Source: Sceloporus undulatus (lineage: Eukaryota; Chordata; Lepidosauria; Squamata; Phrynosomatidae). From it: DNA of 64,000 nucleotides. The DNA is taken from positions 121,572,382 to 121,636,381 of the forward strand of contig NC_056527.1 of NCBI RefSeq assembly GCF_019175285.1, in the 5' to 3' direction. The first letter of the stretch is position 1. Each line of letters opens with the position of its first letter. The position numbers and the translations under genes were made by a program. The notes under the pieces are model-generated. The model had not been told where the DNA came from. It worked only from the letters and a program-made list of their open reading frames with translations, and did no database searches. Below are positions 45,745-56,284 of this stretch, piece after piece.

Positions 45745-45815
45745 TGTGTGTGTGTGTGTATATATATATAGTGTATTTATATATGTGTGTGTGTGTGCAT
45801 ATATATAAATGTGTG
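45745..45815. repeat. (GT)n(AT)n microsatellite
   Basis: Alternating GT and AT runs immediately before the LINE at 45815. Confidence 0.9.
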
Positions 45816-46465
45816 TGGAGCTGGGGGACTGTTGCTCTGACAAGAGGGTCCTTACATCTGGGGTCCCTCAGGGAGCGATCTTGTCCCCTATGCTATTTAA
45901 CATTTGCATTGGCTGCCTATTTGCTTCCGGGCCCAATACAAGGTGTTGGTCGCGACCTATAAAGCCCTAAATGGCTTGGGCCCAGAGTACTTGGAGGACT
46001 GCCTCTCCCCATATAATCCGCCCCACACTCTCAGGTCAGGAGGGAGACAACTTCTGAGAGTTCCTGTGACAAGATTTGTAATAACTGTGCAGAGGGCTTT
46101 TTCGGTTGCTGCCCCACAGTCCTGGAACTCTCTCCCTATCGAGCTCCGCTCAGCCCTCTCCCGTCCCTTGAGTCCTTTAAGAAGAATTTGAAGACCCATT
46201 TGTTTCGGCAAGCTTTCCCTACCATGTCTTGAATTATTATCTGCTCCTGTAATGATATTCGATCGGGTTTTTAGCTAGGGGGCTTTACTGATGTTTTTAT
46301 TGGTTTTAAGTTAGGAATGAATGATGGCTTTTATGACGTTGTATGGTTTTATCTTGGGGGGTTCCTATGTTATATAATGTATTGTTATTGTTTTTGTTAT
46401 TATTGTTAACCGCCGTGATCATTGGAACGGCGGTATATAAATAAACCTTCATTCATTCATTCATA
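45815..46465 (+). mobile_element. L2-like LINE 3' end with internal deletion
   Basis: 45815-45905 encodes the end of a reverse transcriptase block (GVPQGAILSPMLFNI). It is joined directly to the C-terminal region: FRAQYKVLVATYKALNGLGP, EYLEDCLSPYNPPHTLRSGG and FSVAAPQSWNSLPIELRSAL. The text between, including the YxDD active site, is missing. The 3' UTR ends with ACCGCCGTGATCATTGG...TATATAAATAAA and (CATT)n. It is non-autonomous as it stands. Confidence 0.75.
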
Positions 46466-46800
46466 TATATATATATGTGTGTGTGTGTGTAATATGTGTG
46501 TGTGTCTGTGTGTACATATATATAAATATGTGTGCATATGTATGTATCTGCCTGGGTTTGTGTCTGTAGAAAGCACGGACAAGTCCTTCCTGAATCTTTG
46601 TTTGCGAAGTAAAGCCAAGTATGTATGTATATGTATATATGTGTGTGTGTACATATACCTCAAATTATGCAGTCAAGTTTCCCGCATTTGGGGAAATCAC
46701 AGGGGTCAGCACACCTGGAGTGCAATATATATGTTTGCATACATGTGTGTGTGTGTGTGTGTGTATGTATATGTACGTGTGTGTGTGTGTGTTGTATTTT
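46441..46800. repeat. cluster of (CATT)n, (AT)n and (GT)n microsatellites
   Basis: Runs lie at 46448-46555, 46619-46660 and 46738-46795, separated by short unique text. Confidence 0.85.
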
Positions 46801-47082
46801 TTAAAATCTAAAACGGGATTTTTAATTTCCTTCTACCATAAAACTGTTTGCAAAAATAAAGAACAATTCCATTGCGGGGCAGAAATTTTATGTCACCGAA
46901 TAGTTCTACAACTGGAAATTTCCTCCACGTGGAGAAAAGATGCTGAATCCTCAGCATCCTCCATCTCCTCTTTTTTGCTCTATTGAAGCTTACACATCGT
47001 CTACTTTCCCTTTGCCTTGCTTACTCAGGACTACTTTGCATTTTCTGCTATCTAACCCATGCCTCCAAGGAATCTGGCTCAA

Positions 47083-47205
47083 TGTTGTGGAATTCAATGC
47101 TATGATAGAGTAAAGGTCTCCCAAAAACTATATTTCCATGAATCCCATACCATTGAGCAATAGCCTTTGGAGTGGTTTCAAACTGCTTTATTTCTACATT
47201 TATGA
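47083..47205. repeat. palindromic MITE, shortened
   Basis: TGTTGTGGAATTCAATGCTATG...CTCCCAAAAACTATATTTCC...GGTTTCAAACTGCTTTATTTCTAC. Confidence 0.5.
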
Positions 47206-47889
47206 CATTAATGCAAGCTTATAACCCACAGAGTTCCTCTCTTTTTGGTCTCGTCTCGTTGTTTCCTAATTAAATTGTTTTGTTTTCCTCTTAGCTACAA
47301 TTTTGTTTTAAAATCCTTCTGTTACTATTGTTTGCTGCCTGGGCCCAATTTTGGGCAGCAAGGCAGGAGGACATGAATCCCTCACAGCACATGAATAATT
47401 AAAACCTACAGTTCAGCATCTAAAAAATGTAGTAATGGACAGGTTTCTAACATTTCCAGAGCCATTCTTTGCATGCAAACAAATGAAGTCTCAACTCTGC
47501 TTTGTCTTTGCTCCCATTTGACAGCAGACAGAAGTGAAACTCACAAGTATAAATGACTTATAAAAGCAAAAATGTGATTATATTCAATATTGGAAAGAGG
47601 GAGCTGCAAACTGCAGTGTTGTGTGCCATTGGAGCACATGTATTCTCGTTCTTTTCCATCTGAAACCTAGGAAAGAATAGAAGTTGGAAAGAGAAACAAC
47701 AACTAGTAAACAATGTGCAACATCAATTAAAACATGAACTGAAACACGCAAGAGTTTAAAAGGACAAATTAAGACACACACATTCTAAAACAATCTGCAT
47801 TTAAAATCATCTGACTAAGTCTGCCGGAAGAGACTGGTCTTTAATACTGTTGTAAATTTGGCAGCACATTAAGTTGTCAGATCTCTGGT

Positions 47890-48250
47890 TCTATGACTAT
47901 TTGTCATAATTTTGAGCATGAAACCAAATTTGCATGAACTGAATTATCAGAAAGCAAAGGCGACACTATCTCAGCCGCCCATGTGGACCATTTTGGATTT
48001 TAGAGTACAGTATTTTGGATTTTGGGATTCTGGATAAGGGAAATTCATCTTTTACATAATGAGTTATATCTCAGGGATGGGACACAAGTCAAAAAAGACA
48101 ATATTCACTGATGTTTCGTATAGACCTTATGCATATCGCCTGAAGGTAATTTTATACAGAATATTTTGAATAATTTTGTGCACAAAACAAAGTTTGTGTA
48201 CTTTGAACTCTCAGAAAGCAAAGGTGTCACTCTCTCTTTTCATAAAAACA
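47890..48250. repeat. two Tigger/pogo-like fragments
   Basis: 47890-48055 reads CAGAAAGCAAAGGCGACACTATC...ATTTTGGGATTCTGGATAAGGG. 48160-48245 reads TTTGTGCACAAAACAAAGTTTG...GAAAGCAAAGGTGTCACTC. They are related to 10027 and 45470. Confidence 0.5.
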
Positions 48251-48543
48251 AGAAGGATATGACTATACTAAAGATATAAATGTTTTGATGTATTAATAAT
48301 ATAATATTGGTGTATATTGACTGGGGAACGAAAGTCTCACCCTGCGAACTTCTGCAGCTATTGCATAGCATCCTATTTTATAATTATTTTCGACTGAAGT
48401 TTGATTTTGCTCTGTCACTCCTTGGCGGAAATCCCTGCTGGCATTCATTAATTCATTTGGGGTTTCTGCCATGAGGGTTATAAGCTTAGGGTTCCAATAG
48501 TAGTGGGTTTAGTGTTATAATGGGTTAATGGAATATACTAGAA

Positions 48544-48731
48544 CAGTGATGGTGAACCTTGTAGAGGCCGAGTGCCCAAACTGCAACCCAAAACCCACTT
48601 ATTTATTGCAAAGTGCCAGGTCCCTCTGGCTTTCTAGTAACAAACTCTGTGTTGGGGTAATGGCACATGTGCCCACAGAGAGGGCTCTGAGTGCCACCTC
48701 TGGCATGTGTGCCATAGGTTCGCCATCACTG
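48544..48731. mobile_element. non-autonomous hAT element with intact target duplication
   Basis: It is 188 bp with terminal inverted repeats CAGTGATGG and CCATCACTG, and inside TGCCATAGGTTCGCC, GAGTGCCACCTCTGGC and GCAAAGTGCCAGGTCCC. A perfect 8 bp duplication TACTAGAA flanks it (48536-48543, 48732-48739). It resembles the OposCharlie/hAT1 type elements of tetrapods; the exact family name is tentative. Confidence 0.85.
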
Positions 48732-49339
48732 TACTAGAATGTGGTAGACTAATTGTTAGACTGTGCTTGCTTGTTAGGACTGGAATGCTAGGGAGTTAAC
48801 CTGTGATGGGAGGGGGAACTGAAATATAAAGTGCCTATTGCTTACAGGATGTTATGTTAATGTGTTCAGTATACTTTAATATGCTGCTATTATATTTCTA
48901 GATGCTGCTATATATGTTGGGTTGTGGGATGATGGGGCTTATAGTTCTGCTTGATTATACTATAGGCTGTTAAGGTTGAATATTACTTAGTCTAGTTGTG
49001 GCTTAAGGTTTTATGCTTCAAGGTCCCAGGTGCAGTGGGGAGATAACGCCGGGTGGGAACTTTATTGTTTTGAGAGTTTGCCAAAGATCTCGGACTGAAG
49101 GACATTACACCACTGAGGAGGAGATTCCTCACTGAACGGGAAAGAGTTATCCAATTAATTTACTTTAATGCTTGAATGGGTGGGTTTGCTTTCTGGGGCT
49201 ATGTAAACCATATGTTACTGTACATTTCCATTCCTGACAAGTGATATATATTCCTGTTGTATATATCACCTTTTTCAATAAAGCTGTTGTTTTCAAAGCA
49301 CAGTCGTTTGTTGGAAGAGGGGGCCTACAATCAGGAGCC

Positions 49340-50080
49340 TGACACTCCTGGCCTCGACCCATTAAAAGTCTATGGAGCTAGAGTTCGAGATGCTTTCCCC
49401 CCAATATCCTCTACAAAAAAGAAAAAGACAGGAGGAAATTCACTATCGTTCTTCTGAAAGGGAAGCAAGGGAAGCGGACGATGTGCAGAATGCCAGAATT
49501 TCTCATTTCCATCCTGTTGATCTCGCTTGTTAAGGATTCCAGATTTGTCCTACGCTTCCCATCGCTGCTTCAAAAAATACCATGAAATCTATATTGTTTG
49601 GAATATTTAAGACTCCGGGGGGTTTCAGAAACATCCGACTCGGTGCATTTTAACAACTTTTCGGAGGCAACGTGCGTCGAAGAGAGAGGGCTCTGCCCGG
49701 GTTCAAAAAGGTCTTGGCTTCTCCATTAAAATTAACGCATCCATCGGGAGTCAATTACAATAGGATTCGGAGGGCAATATTTGGCCAGGCTAGCTGGAGT
49801 CACAAAAACCAGAAAGCACAACTTTGCTGAAGTTGAGTGCATCACAACGCAAGAGGATTAAACTTGCATGCAACCCAAGAAGATGGAGATCAGTGGGACT
49901 TCAACATGGCAACTTGCAAAAGGGTCATAATCATATAGCAAGACCTTTATTATGCCATGCACACAGCATTACCTGTTGCTACTTATCATCATAACAGGGA
50001 GAAGTGTAGGATGCTACACTTGGGCAGTCAAAATAAAATGCACAGATCCAGGAGGGGTAATACCTGGCTTGACAGCAGTA
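49340..50080. other. unique intergenic sequence
   Basis: I recognise no repeat or exon. 49490-49870 has balanced composition and no simple repeats, so it could be conserved non-coding DNA, but nothing in it shows a function. Confidence 0.3.
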
Positions 50081-50084
50081 CAGT

Positions 50085-50745
50085 CAGCCCTCTATATCTA
50101 CAGATTCTTTAGCCACATCTATGGCTTCAAAACATTACAAAAATATATAGGGAACCCTCGATTTTACAGTTTGTATATAAGAGACACCATTTTACCATCC
50201 CATTGTATTTAATGGGACTTGAGCATCCAGGGATTTTGGTATCTATGGCGGGTCCTGGAACCAAACCACAGTGGATACCATGGACCCACTGTAATCATCA
50301 TCATCATCATCCAGTTTATTTTATAGGATTTGAGCATCCATGGATTTGGTATGTATGGCGGGACCTGGAACCAAACCACAGTGGATACCAAGGGACCATT
50401 ATAATGATAATAATAACAACAATAATAATCCATTGTATTTTATAGGACTTGAGCATCTATGGATTTTGGTACCCATTGCGGGACCTGGAACTAAACCACA
50501 GCGGATACCAAGGGCCCACTGTAATAATAATAATAACAATAATAATAACAATATATTGTTTTTATAGGATTTGAGTATCCACAGATTTTGGTATCAAACC
50601 CCAGCGGATACCAAGGGACCACTGTAATCACCATCATCATCATCCTTTGTATTTCATGGGCTTTGAGCATCCATGGATTTTGGTACCCACAGCATGCCCT
50701 ACGAACCAAACCCCAGCGAATACCAAGGACCCACTGTACCTGTGT
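50085..50745. repeat. tandem expansion of a Tigger/pogo-like element with trinucleotide spacers
   Basis: One full element (50085-50284, CAGTCAGCCCTCTATATCTAC...GTGGATACCATGGACCCACTGTA) is followed by four more copies of its last ~95 bp, starting near 50312, 50429, 50547 and 50645. Each copy reads ATTTTATAGG(A/G)(T/C)TTGAGCATC...GGACCTGGAACC...GATACCAAGG. Each is separated by an (ATC)n or (AAT)n run. Confidence 0.8.
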
Positions 50746-50799
50746 TTTTGACTTTTGATGTTAACCATGTTTATTTTTTTAACCTTTCTAATCACTGTT

Positions 50800-50970
50800 T
50801 TTACATCTTATCTTTTGTAAAATTATTGCAATCTGCCTTGAATCCCTTTTGTGGGAGAAAGGCGGGATATAAAACCCTTGAAATAATGAAATAAAATAAA
50901 AATGTGAAAAGGATCTAGCAGGAGAGTTTGACTTGGAGGTACACACAACAACAACAACAACAACAACAAA
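50800..50970 (+). repeat. L2/CR1-like tail and (CAA)n run
   Basis: GCAATCTGCCTTGAATCCC...GAGAAAGGCGGGATATAAAACCC, then (ACA)n at 50942-50969. Confidence 0.5.
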
Positions 50971-51984
50971 ACCCACTTATGCCACAGCTCTCTCCCAATA
51001 ATGGAGGCAGCTAAGAACATTTTAAACTACTCTCCAGGTTAAAAAATAAGAATAAAACACATTGCAAAAGTTAAATCCCTTCCCCAAAACAACTATCAAT
51101 CCTTCTCTCTTGACTTTCCCCCACTTGGGCTTTGCAAACTTACTTCCCAACTTTTAGTAGCTCCTATGCCTGGGAAAACCATCTCCACCTACATTTGTAC
51201 ACGTGTTTGCACGTGTGAATGGGCGCACAGGGCTTTTGCAAAGTTTGCATGTGTATTTCTACTCCTAACTTCCTAACCCAACACATGCACGTGTAATGCA
51301 CAGTATACACGCATGCAATCTTGGGAATGTAGCATACACACGTGCAAAGTTGGAGTGGCAATGCTGCATTCACAAGTGTAAAACCCAAGGAATCATCTCC
51401 TCCTCCTCTGCAAACACACGTCTCCCTTAAAATACGTGTCTGAATAGGGCCAAAGGGAGGAGGGGAATAAAGTGGTGGGAGGGGGAAGAATTATTGCTTT
51501 CCCTTTCTTTTTGCTTCTATGGCACTGACTTACCTGGGAGAAGAAGCCACACAACAACCATGAACCCAAAACACCTCCCTGCAAATTCTCTCCAAGGTTG
51601 TGTCTGCACTACACAGCTGCAACCAGTTCTTAACACCCCCCCCCCCCCTTTAGCTGATTTTAAACTCCCTCCTGAGGAATCCTGGGCCTTGGGTTCATCA
51701 GCATATTCTTAAAGGGGTATGAAACTGGTAAATATCTTTTTCCTTTCTTTGGCCTGTTACAAACTGCCAAAATAAAGCTGCTTGGGGTCTCTTTGGAGGG
51801 ATGCTGCTGTTTAAATGATGCATGCATCCTAAAAGAATCCAGAAGCTGCACCAAAGCTGCCCTCCAGTGCTTAGGATGGCTTTGGCGCAACCTCCGGACT
51901 CTTAGGACCCATGCATCATTTAGCATATCTCCATGAGACCCAAAGCAGCTTTTTTGGCAGTCTGTAACAGGCCTTTGTTTCTTG

Positions 51985-52102
51985 CAGATGAGAGAGTGTG
52001 ACTTGCCTGATGTCATCTACTGGGTTTCCATGGCTGAGCAGAGATTCGAACCCTGGTCTCCAAAGTCATAGTCCAGCACTCAAACCACTACTACCTCTCC
52101 CC
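51985..52102 (-). repeat. tRNA-derived SINE, 3' truncated
   Basis: GATGAGAGAGTGTGACTTGCC ... GAGATTCGAACCCTGGTC ... CCAGCACTCAAACCACTAC. Confidence 0.7.
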
Positions 52103-52619
52103 CTACTAATATCCAGATCTGATATTGTTGCTTATTTCCACTCTCCGTATTGCTCCCCATCTATTTCCTTTCAGGTATCCGCTAAGCCTTTTGCAAATAT
52201 TAATTAAGCCTGTGACTAATTATTATTTCTATCACTTGAAGCCCCTGGAGAACCCAGGAATCGGCAGCCTCACAACCAGCCTTGGGCATGAATTAATGCG
52301 CTGCCCGAAAGAACCTAGGAATAAACCCATTTAATATGTGCCCCCAGGCAGAGCGTTTGCTCCTGTGTCTCATTTCCAAGAGAGGTTTCGGAGGCTACAG
52401 TTACAAGATAATAAATTCTCTTTTTCCCCTCTTTTGGGTAAGAAAAACTTGTTTCATCAGAATTGTGGGAAGGTGTATTTTTTTTGCAAAAATGCAACTT
52501 CCAAGGCTTTTAAAGTCTTGGATACCTGAAGGCCAATAAAACACATTTGTCTCTTGGTCAGAGAGAATGCTTTTTCTTTTGCAGATCTATCCAGTCCTAC
52601 ATTTCCTTAAATTAACTTA

Positions 52620-52805
52620 ATACCAGCTCTATTTCAGAAGAAGGAAACAACCTCTGAGTATTCCTTGCCTGAGAAAACCCATTGTAACTCATGGAGTTGC
52701 CATATAGCGACAAATCCAAATGCAGGTGTTCTGAAATCCAGGGGGAAACATCCTAAACGCTTCTGGCCTTAAACATTTTGGATAAGGAAGATGCAACCTG
52801 TAATT
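52620..52805 (+). repeat. 5S-SINE tail and a Tigger/pogo-like end
   Basis: 52620-52715: CAGCTCTATTTCAGAAGAAGG...GAGTATTCCTTGCCTGAGAAAACCC. 52735-52805: ATCCTAAACGCTTCTGGCC...TTTTGGATAAGGAAGATGCAACCTG. Confidence 0.55.
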
Positions 52806-52899
52806 TAAGCAGAGGAGCCTGAAAATGTTAAGTCCTGGGAAAGTGAGGATGGGGCTAAGGCAGTAAAAGTGGTATCAAACTGCATTATCTCTGCAGTGC

Positions 52900-53760
52900 G
52901 GATGAGACCCAGGTCTCCAGAGTTGTGGCCCAGTGCACAGAACGGTCCCACTTTTGCACACATCTGATCCAATTTACCAACAAAGTTGTTCTACTAAAGC
53001 TAATTTCACAGGGATCGATAGCACCCACTTTCAAGCAAAGGCCTTTCGGAAACCGGGGAGTGAGCATCGCAGCCCCTTTTCTTTTTGAAGTCGACAGAAA
53101 AGTTATTGACTTTAGCAAATGCTCGATCAAGCCTTCCAACTCCGGGGCAAGCAAACGTTTTAAGGAATAAAAGTCTTTATCTCGAAACCCTGGGGATCAA
53201 GTTTGTTCAGTGACCCTTTTAAAGCATCTTTCTTTTTCTTTTTCGTGTTGTTTTTGTTCCGACAAGCAAACCTTATTTTAGGAAGGAATGCGGTTATTTA
53301 ATTAAGGATGGAAAGAAAATGACTTAGAAGTATTGACACATCACTAGGAGAGAGACGGCACTTTTCAAATGGCCAGAAAGGCAAGGGTTGGCTTTCCCTG
53401 TCCACTTTTTTTGCACAAGCCAGGGTTGGTGTTTTAAGAAATGAAATGAAATAAAGACCTCGGCAGCATTTTTGGTGCCAAGTTCCGAAGAACAAATCTT
53501 ACAAGTTCAAGGAAGCTTTAAAAACAGGATATTGGGAGAAGTGCTGATGCAGGAGTTGCCCGCGACACAAACACAACTCCCAGCATCAAGTTTTCTGAAC
53601 AAAAAAGCAGGAAAGGAAAATTTTCTTCACTTCCAGATGGAGGGAAAGGAGATGGAGCAAGACGCAAATGGAAGGGGCGCATGATGTATCACAGCCAGCT
53701 CTCGAAATACTACTGCAGAGGTAGCTGCGTTGGCTATATCGCAAAGTAGAATAGCATCCA
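52900..53760. other. unique intergenic sequence
   Basis: No recognised repeat or exon. It has runs of TTTCTTTTTC near 53230 and no obvious gene signal. Confidence 0.3.
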
Positions 53761-53794
53761 AAATCCACAGAAGCGTGGATTTTGTGGTTATGTC

Positions 53795-53905
53795 CTTGAA
53801 TCCCACCATGAAAGAGTGATAACTTTTATGGGGCACACCGAAATGCACAAAATGCATGGTGCAAGCTTTCAAAGCATCATTGGTTTCTCCATCAGGCAAA
53901 AGTGT
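53795..53905 (-). repeat. Penelope-like terminal repeat with hammerhead-like core
   Basis: On the minus strand: GCCTGATGGAGAAACC, ATGATGCTTT, GAAAGCTTGCACC, then GCATTTTGTGCATTTCGG. The order CTGATG, hairpin-sized spacer, GAAA (53870-53867) fits a hammerhead core that has drifted. It is related to 14225 and 58163. Confidence 0.45.
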
Positions 53906-53916
53906 CTCAAATCATG

Positions 53917-54035
53917 GCTGTATTGTGTGCCTTCAAGTCATTTCAATTTATGATGATCCTACGGTTTTGGGGTTTGCAAGATTTGTTCAGAGGAGGTTTG
54001 CCATTGCCTTGTTCTGAGGCTGAGAACATGTTCCC
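53917..54035 (-). repeat. tRNA-derived SINE, 5' half lost
   Basis: TGTATTGTGTGCCTTCAAGTC ... AGATTTGTTCAGAGGAGGTTTGCC ... GCTGAGAACATG. Confidence 0.7.
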
Positions 54036-54179
54036 CAGTAATGGAGAAATACAATGAAGTTAGTCACAGACCCTCATTTTGCAAAGATCTGCTTGGTGTT
54101 GTTCTGAGTTAAGAGGGATATTTATGGAGGCAGGCCACTGAGAGGCAAGCATTTAAAAGCCCAGCGAATAAAACTAAAT

Positions 54180-54505
54180 ATTCCAGATTTGAGATGTTTT
54201 CTGCTAGTAGTCTGGTGTCATCCACACATCTTGGATTGCTGATGTTCCTTCCTCCTGTCTTCATCCCTCCTTCTGAATGTAAACCTGCTCTTGGTATGGT
54301 ATTTTCTGCATCCGAGTTGAACAAATTGGGTGATAAAATGCCACCTTGCCCGATCCCTTTTGCCAAAATTGGGAACCATTCTGTTCCTCCATATTCTGTT
54401 CTAACAGTTTCCTCTTGTCCTCAGTACAGATTTCTCATCAGGACTATCAGATGTGGTGGCACTCCCATGCCTTTGCCATCCATAGTCCCATGCCTAGCCT
54501 TCTGA
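54180..54505 (-). mobile_element. RTE/BovB-like reverse transcriptase fragment
   Basis: The minus-strand frame reads GIGQGGILSPNLFNSDAENT and KTGGRNISNPRCVDDTRLLA. This matches the RTE palm-domain text G-x-RQGC-ILSP-LFN and GR-IN-LRYADDT. The active-site box is read as CVDD. Frames are broken on both sides. Confidence 0.7.
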
Positions 54506-54999
54506 TTCCTTCACTCCCTGCCCTCTTCCTGCCTCATTGTTTTCCTCTCCTTTCCCCATTCCCTTCTTTTCTGCATCTTCTCCTCTCCAAATGGGATGAG
54601 GGTGGAGGAAAGCAGTTGGAAATGTCCCAGTTATTCTTTTCTCTCCATTCTTTATGCTTTCCAATGGCCAAGGCCAATTCTGGGCTAGTGGCGCCTCTTG
54701 GGTCTCTTGTCTCCTCGCCTTCGGGTCAAGAGGTCTTCCTTTGACCTTGTTCTCAAGCATTCCTGTCTTCAGACGTGGCGTCTCAAGGGTGCCATAAACC
54801 CATAACTTCCTGGCGAGAGCCCCTTCGCCTCTAGGAGTTTGATGGGGGCCATTAATTTCTTCACCCTTGCCTCCTGTCCGCTCCTCTTTACAATCTGCAT
54901 GGACGCCTCTGCTGCTGAAATCCACCTTTTTGCAGCCGCAGCAGGGTCCTCTGCTGCAAAACCCTCTGATTTCAGTGGGGCTTGACCCACATAGGATGG

Positions 55000-55195
55000 G
55001 AGCCACTGTGTGGGTTTCATGTCTCCTGTCAATTTATGGAGACCCCACAAGGGATGCTCAGAGGTGGTTTTGCCAGTTTCTTCCTCTGAAACAGAGCTTA
55101 CAACATACCTGGGATATGTTGGCAGTCTCCCATCCAAGTACTAACCAAGGCTGCACCTGCTTAGCTTCCAAGATCAAACAGCATTTGGTGCCTTT
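55000..55195 (-). repeat. 5S rRNA-derived SINE, best copy
   Basis: On the minus strand: GATCTTGGAAGCTAAGCAGG, CAGCCTTGGTTAGTACTTGG, ATGGGAGACTGCC, then GCTCTGTTTCAGAGGAAG, GCAAAACCACCTCTGAGCATCC and CCATAAATTGACAGGAGACATG. The 5S head is nearly intact over the internal control region. Confidence 0.85.
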
Positions 55196-55211
55196 AGCGT
55201 ATTTAGAATGT

Positions 55212-55345
55212 GTGTATGTGTTCAAACTCCCTATCAACTTATGGTAACCCCATGAATTTCACAGGGTTTTCTTAGGTAAGGAATCCTCAGAGGTAGTTTG
55301 GTCCAGTTCCTTGTCAAACTGGATTGTTTCTGCAGTGCGGACACA
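55212..55345 (-). repeat. 5S-SINE tail and MITE end
   Basis: On the minus strand: AAGGAACTGGACCAAACTACC...GAAAACCCTGTGAAATTCATGG. A short MITE end (AAACTGGATTGTTTCTGCAG) joins it at 55311. Confidence 0.55.
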
Positions 55346-55822
55346 GCCTAAGGAGGTTCTCGCCCATGCCCTTGCTAGAGCAATCTCTAGAAAACCCTTG
55401 GTCCTGGATCATTGCAATATGATGTTGCCATCAGAGAGAGAAAGTTGCAATGCTCTCTTTCGCAACTGCAGAAAAACTACACAGTATTGTTGCCTTTCCT
55501 ATTGTAGCATCTCCCTTAATCCAAGGCAAGGAAATCCAGAACTCTCTTCCAGTGTTCAAGTTTAAAAAATTGGGATTGTTTTCTTCTTCTGCTTCCCACC
55601 CAAGAGATTGCATCTAAAGTGAGCAGTTGGCTCTGACAAGATTATTCCCCCCCCCTTTTTTTGTGTGTTAAAAAGTACATTACGTAAGAAATTTGCTTCT
55701 TTCCAAAAAAGCCACTGATATGAAGGCGAGAAATGGAATTTGGAGGAAAAGGAATTAAGAAAAATAGGAGGGCATCTCGAAAACAAACAGATTGGAGCAA
55801 TAATAAAAAAAATAGAGAGAGG

Positions 55823-56066
55823 GGGGAGAGAGAGAGAGAAGGTTCTGGGTTTTATATTGTTATTTTTTTCTTCTTCCTTTTCTTTCACTGGTTCAGATTT
55901 AGAGAAGGTAATGCTATCAAAATAAGGCAGCAATTTAGCAGCCAGCGCAAAGAGGCGTTTTAAGCATCCTGTGGGATGGGATTGAAATGCCTTCTCTTAA
56001 GTGCTGCTGAGAACTTGTCTTGGAAAAGGAAGGAAGGAAGAAGGAAGGAAGGAAGGAAGGAAGGAG
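55823..56066. repeat. (GA)n and (GGAA)n runs
   Basis: (GA)n at about 55823-55841 and (GGAA)n at 56026-56066, with unique AT-rich text between. Confidence 0.85.
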
Positions 56067-56284
56067 ACTATGGCCAGCCCAACTTTTTCTCCGTGTTTGG
56101 GGACAGGGAAGGAAGGTTGGGAAAGATGGTTTAGGAAAGCAGGGGACTGAATTCATTCCAAAATTCAGTTTGTATTCCCAGGAAGGGTAGAAAAGAAAAG
56201 AATCCTAAAAGCATTGCAAACTTGACCAAATATTATCATTATTAGATCACATACTTTTCATACACACACACACACCTCTCCCAG

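Noticed and set aside
46422-46986. Frames of 121-129 codons rich in Cys-Val-Tyr
   Set aside because: They are translations of (GT)n and (AT)n arrays.
48740-49335. Possible solo LTR: TGTGATGGGAGGG...AATAAAGCTGTTG...
   Set aside because: An AATAAA and a plausible tail are present, but I could not find paired ends, a target duplication, or any matching second copy or coding part.
54494-55006. Long minus-strand open frame of 170 codons
   Set aside because: It overlaps repeat-rich sequence next to an RTE fragment and the 5S SINE. It has low-complexity KGEE/GKG runs and no recognisable domain or splice structure.
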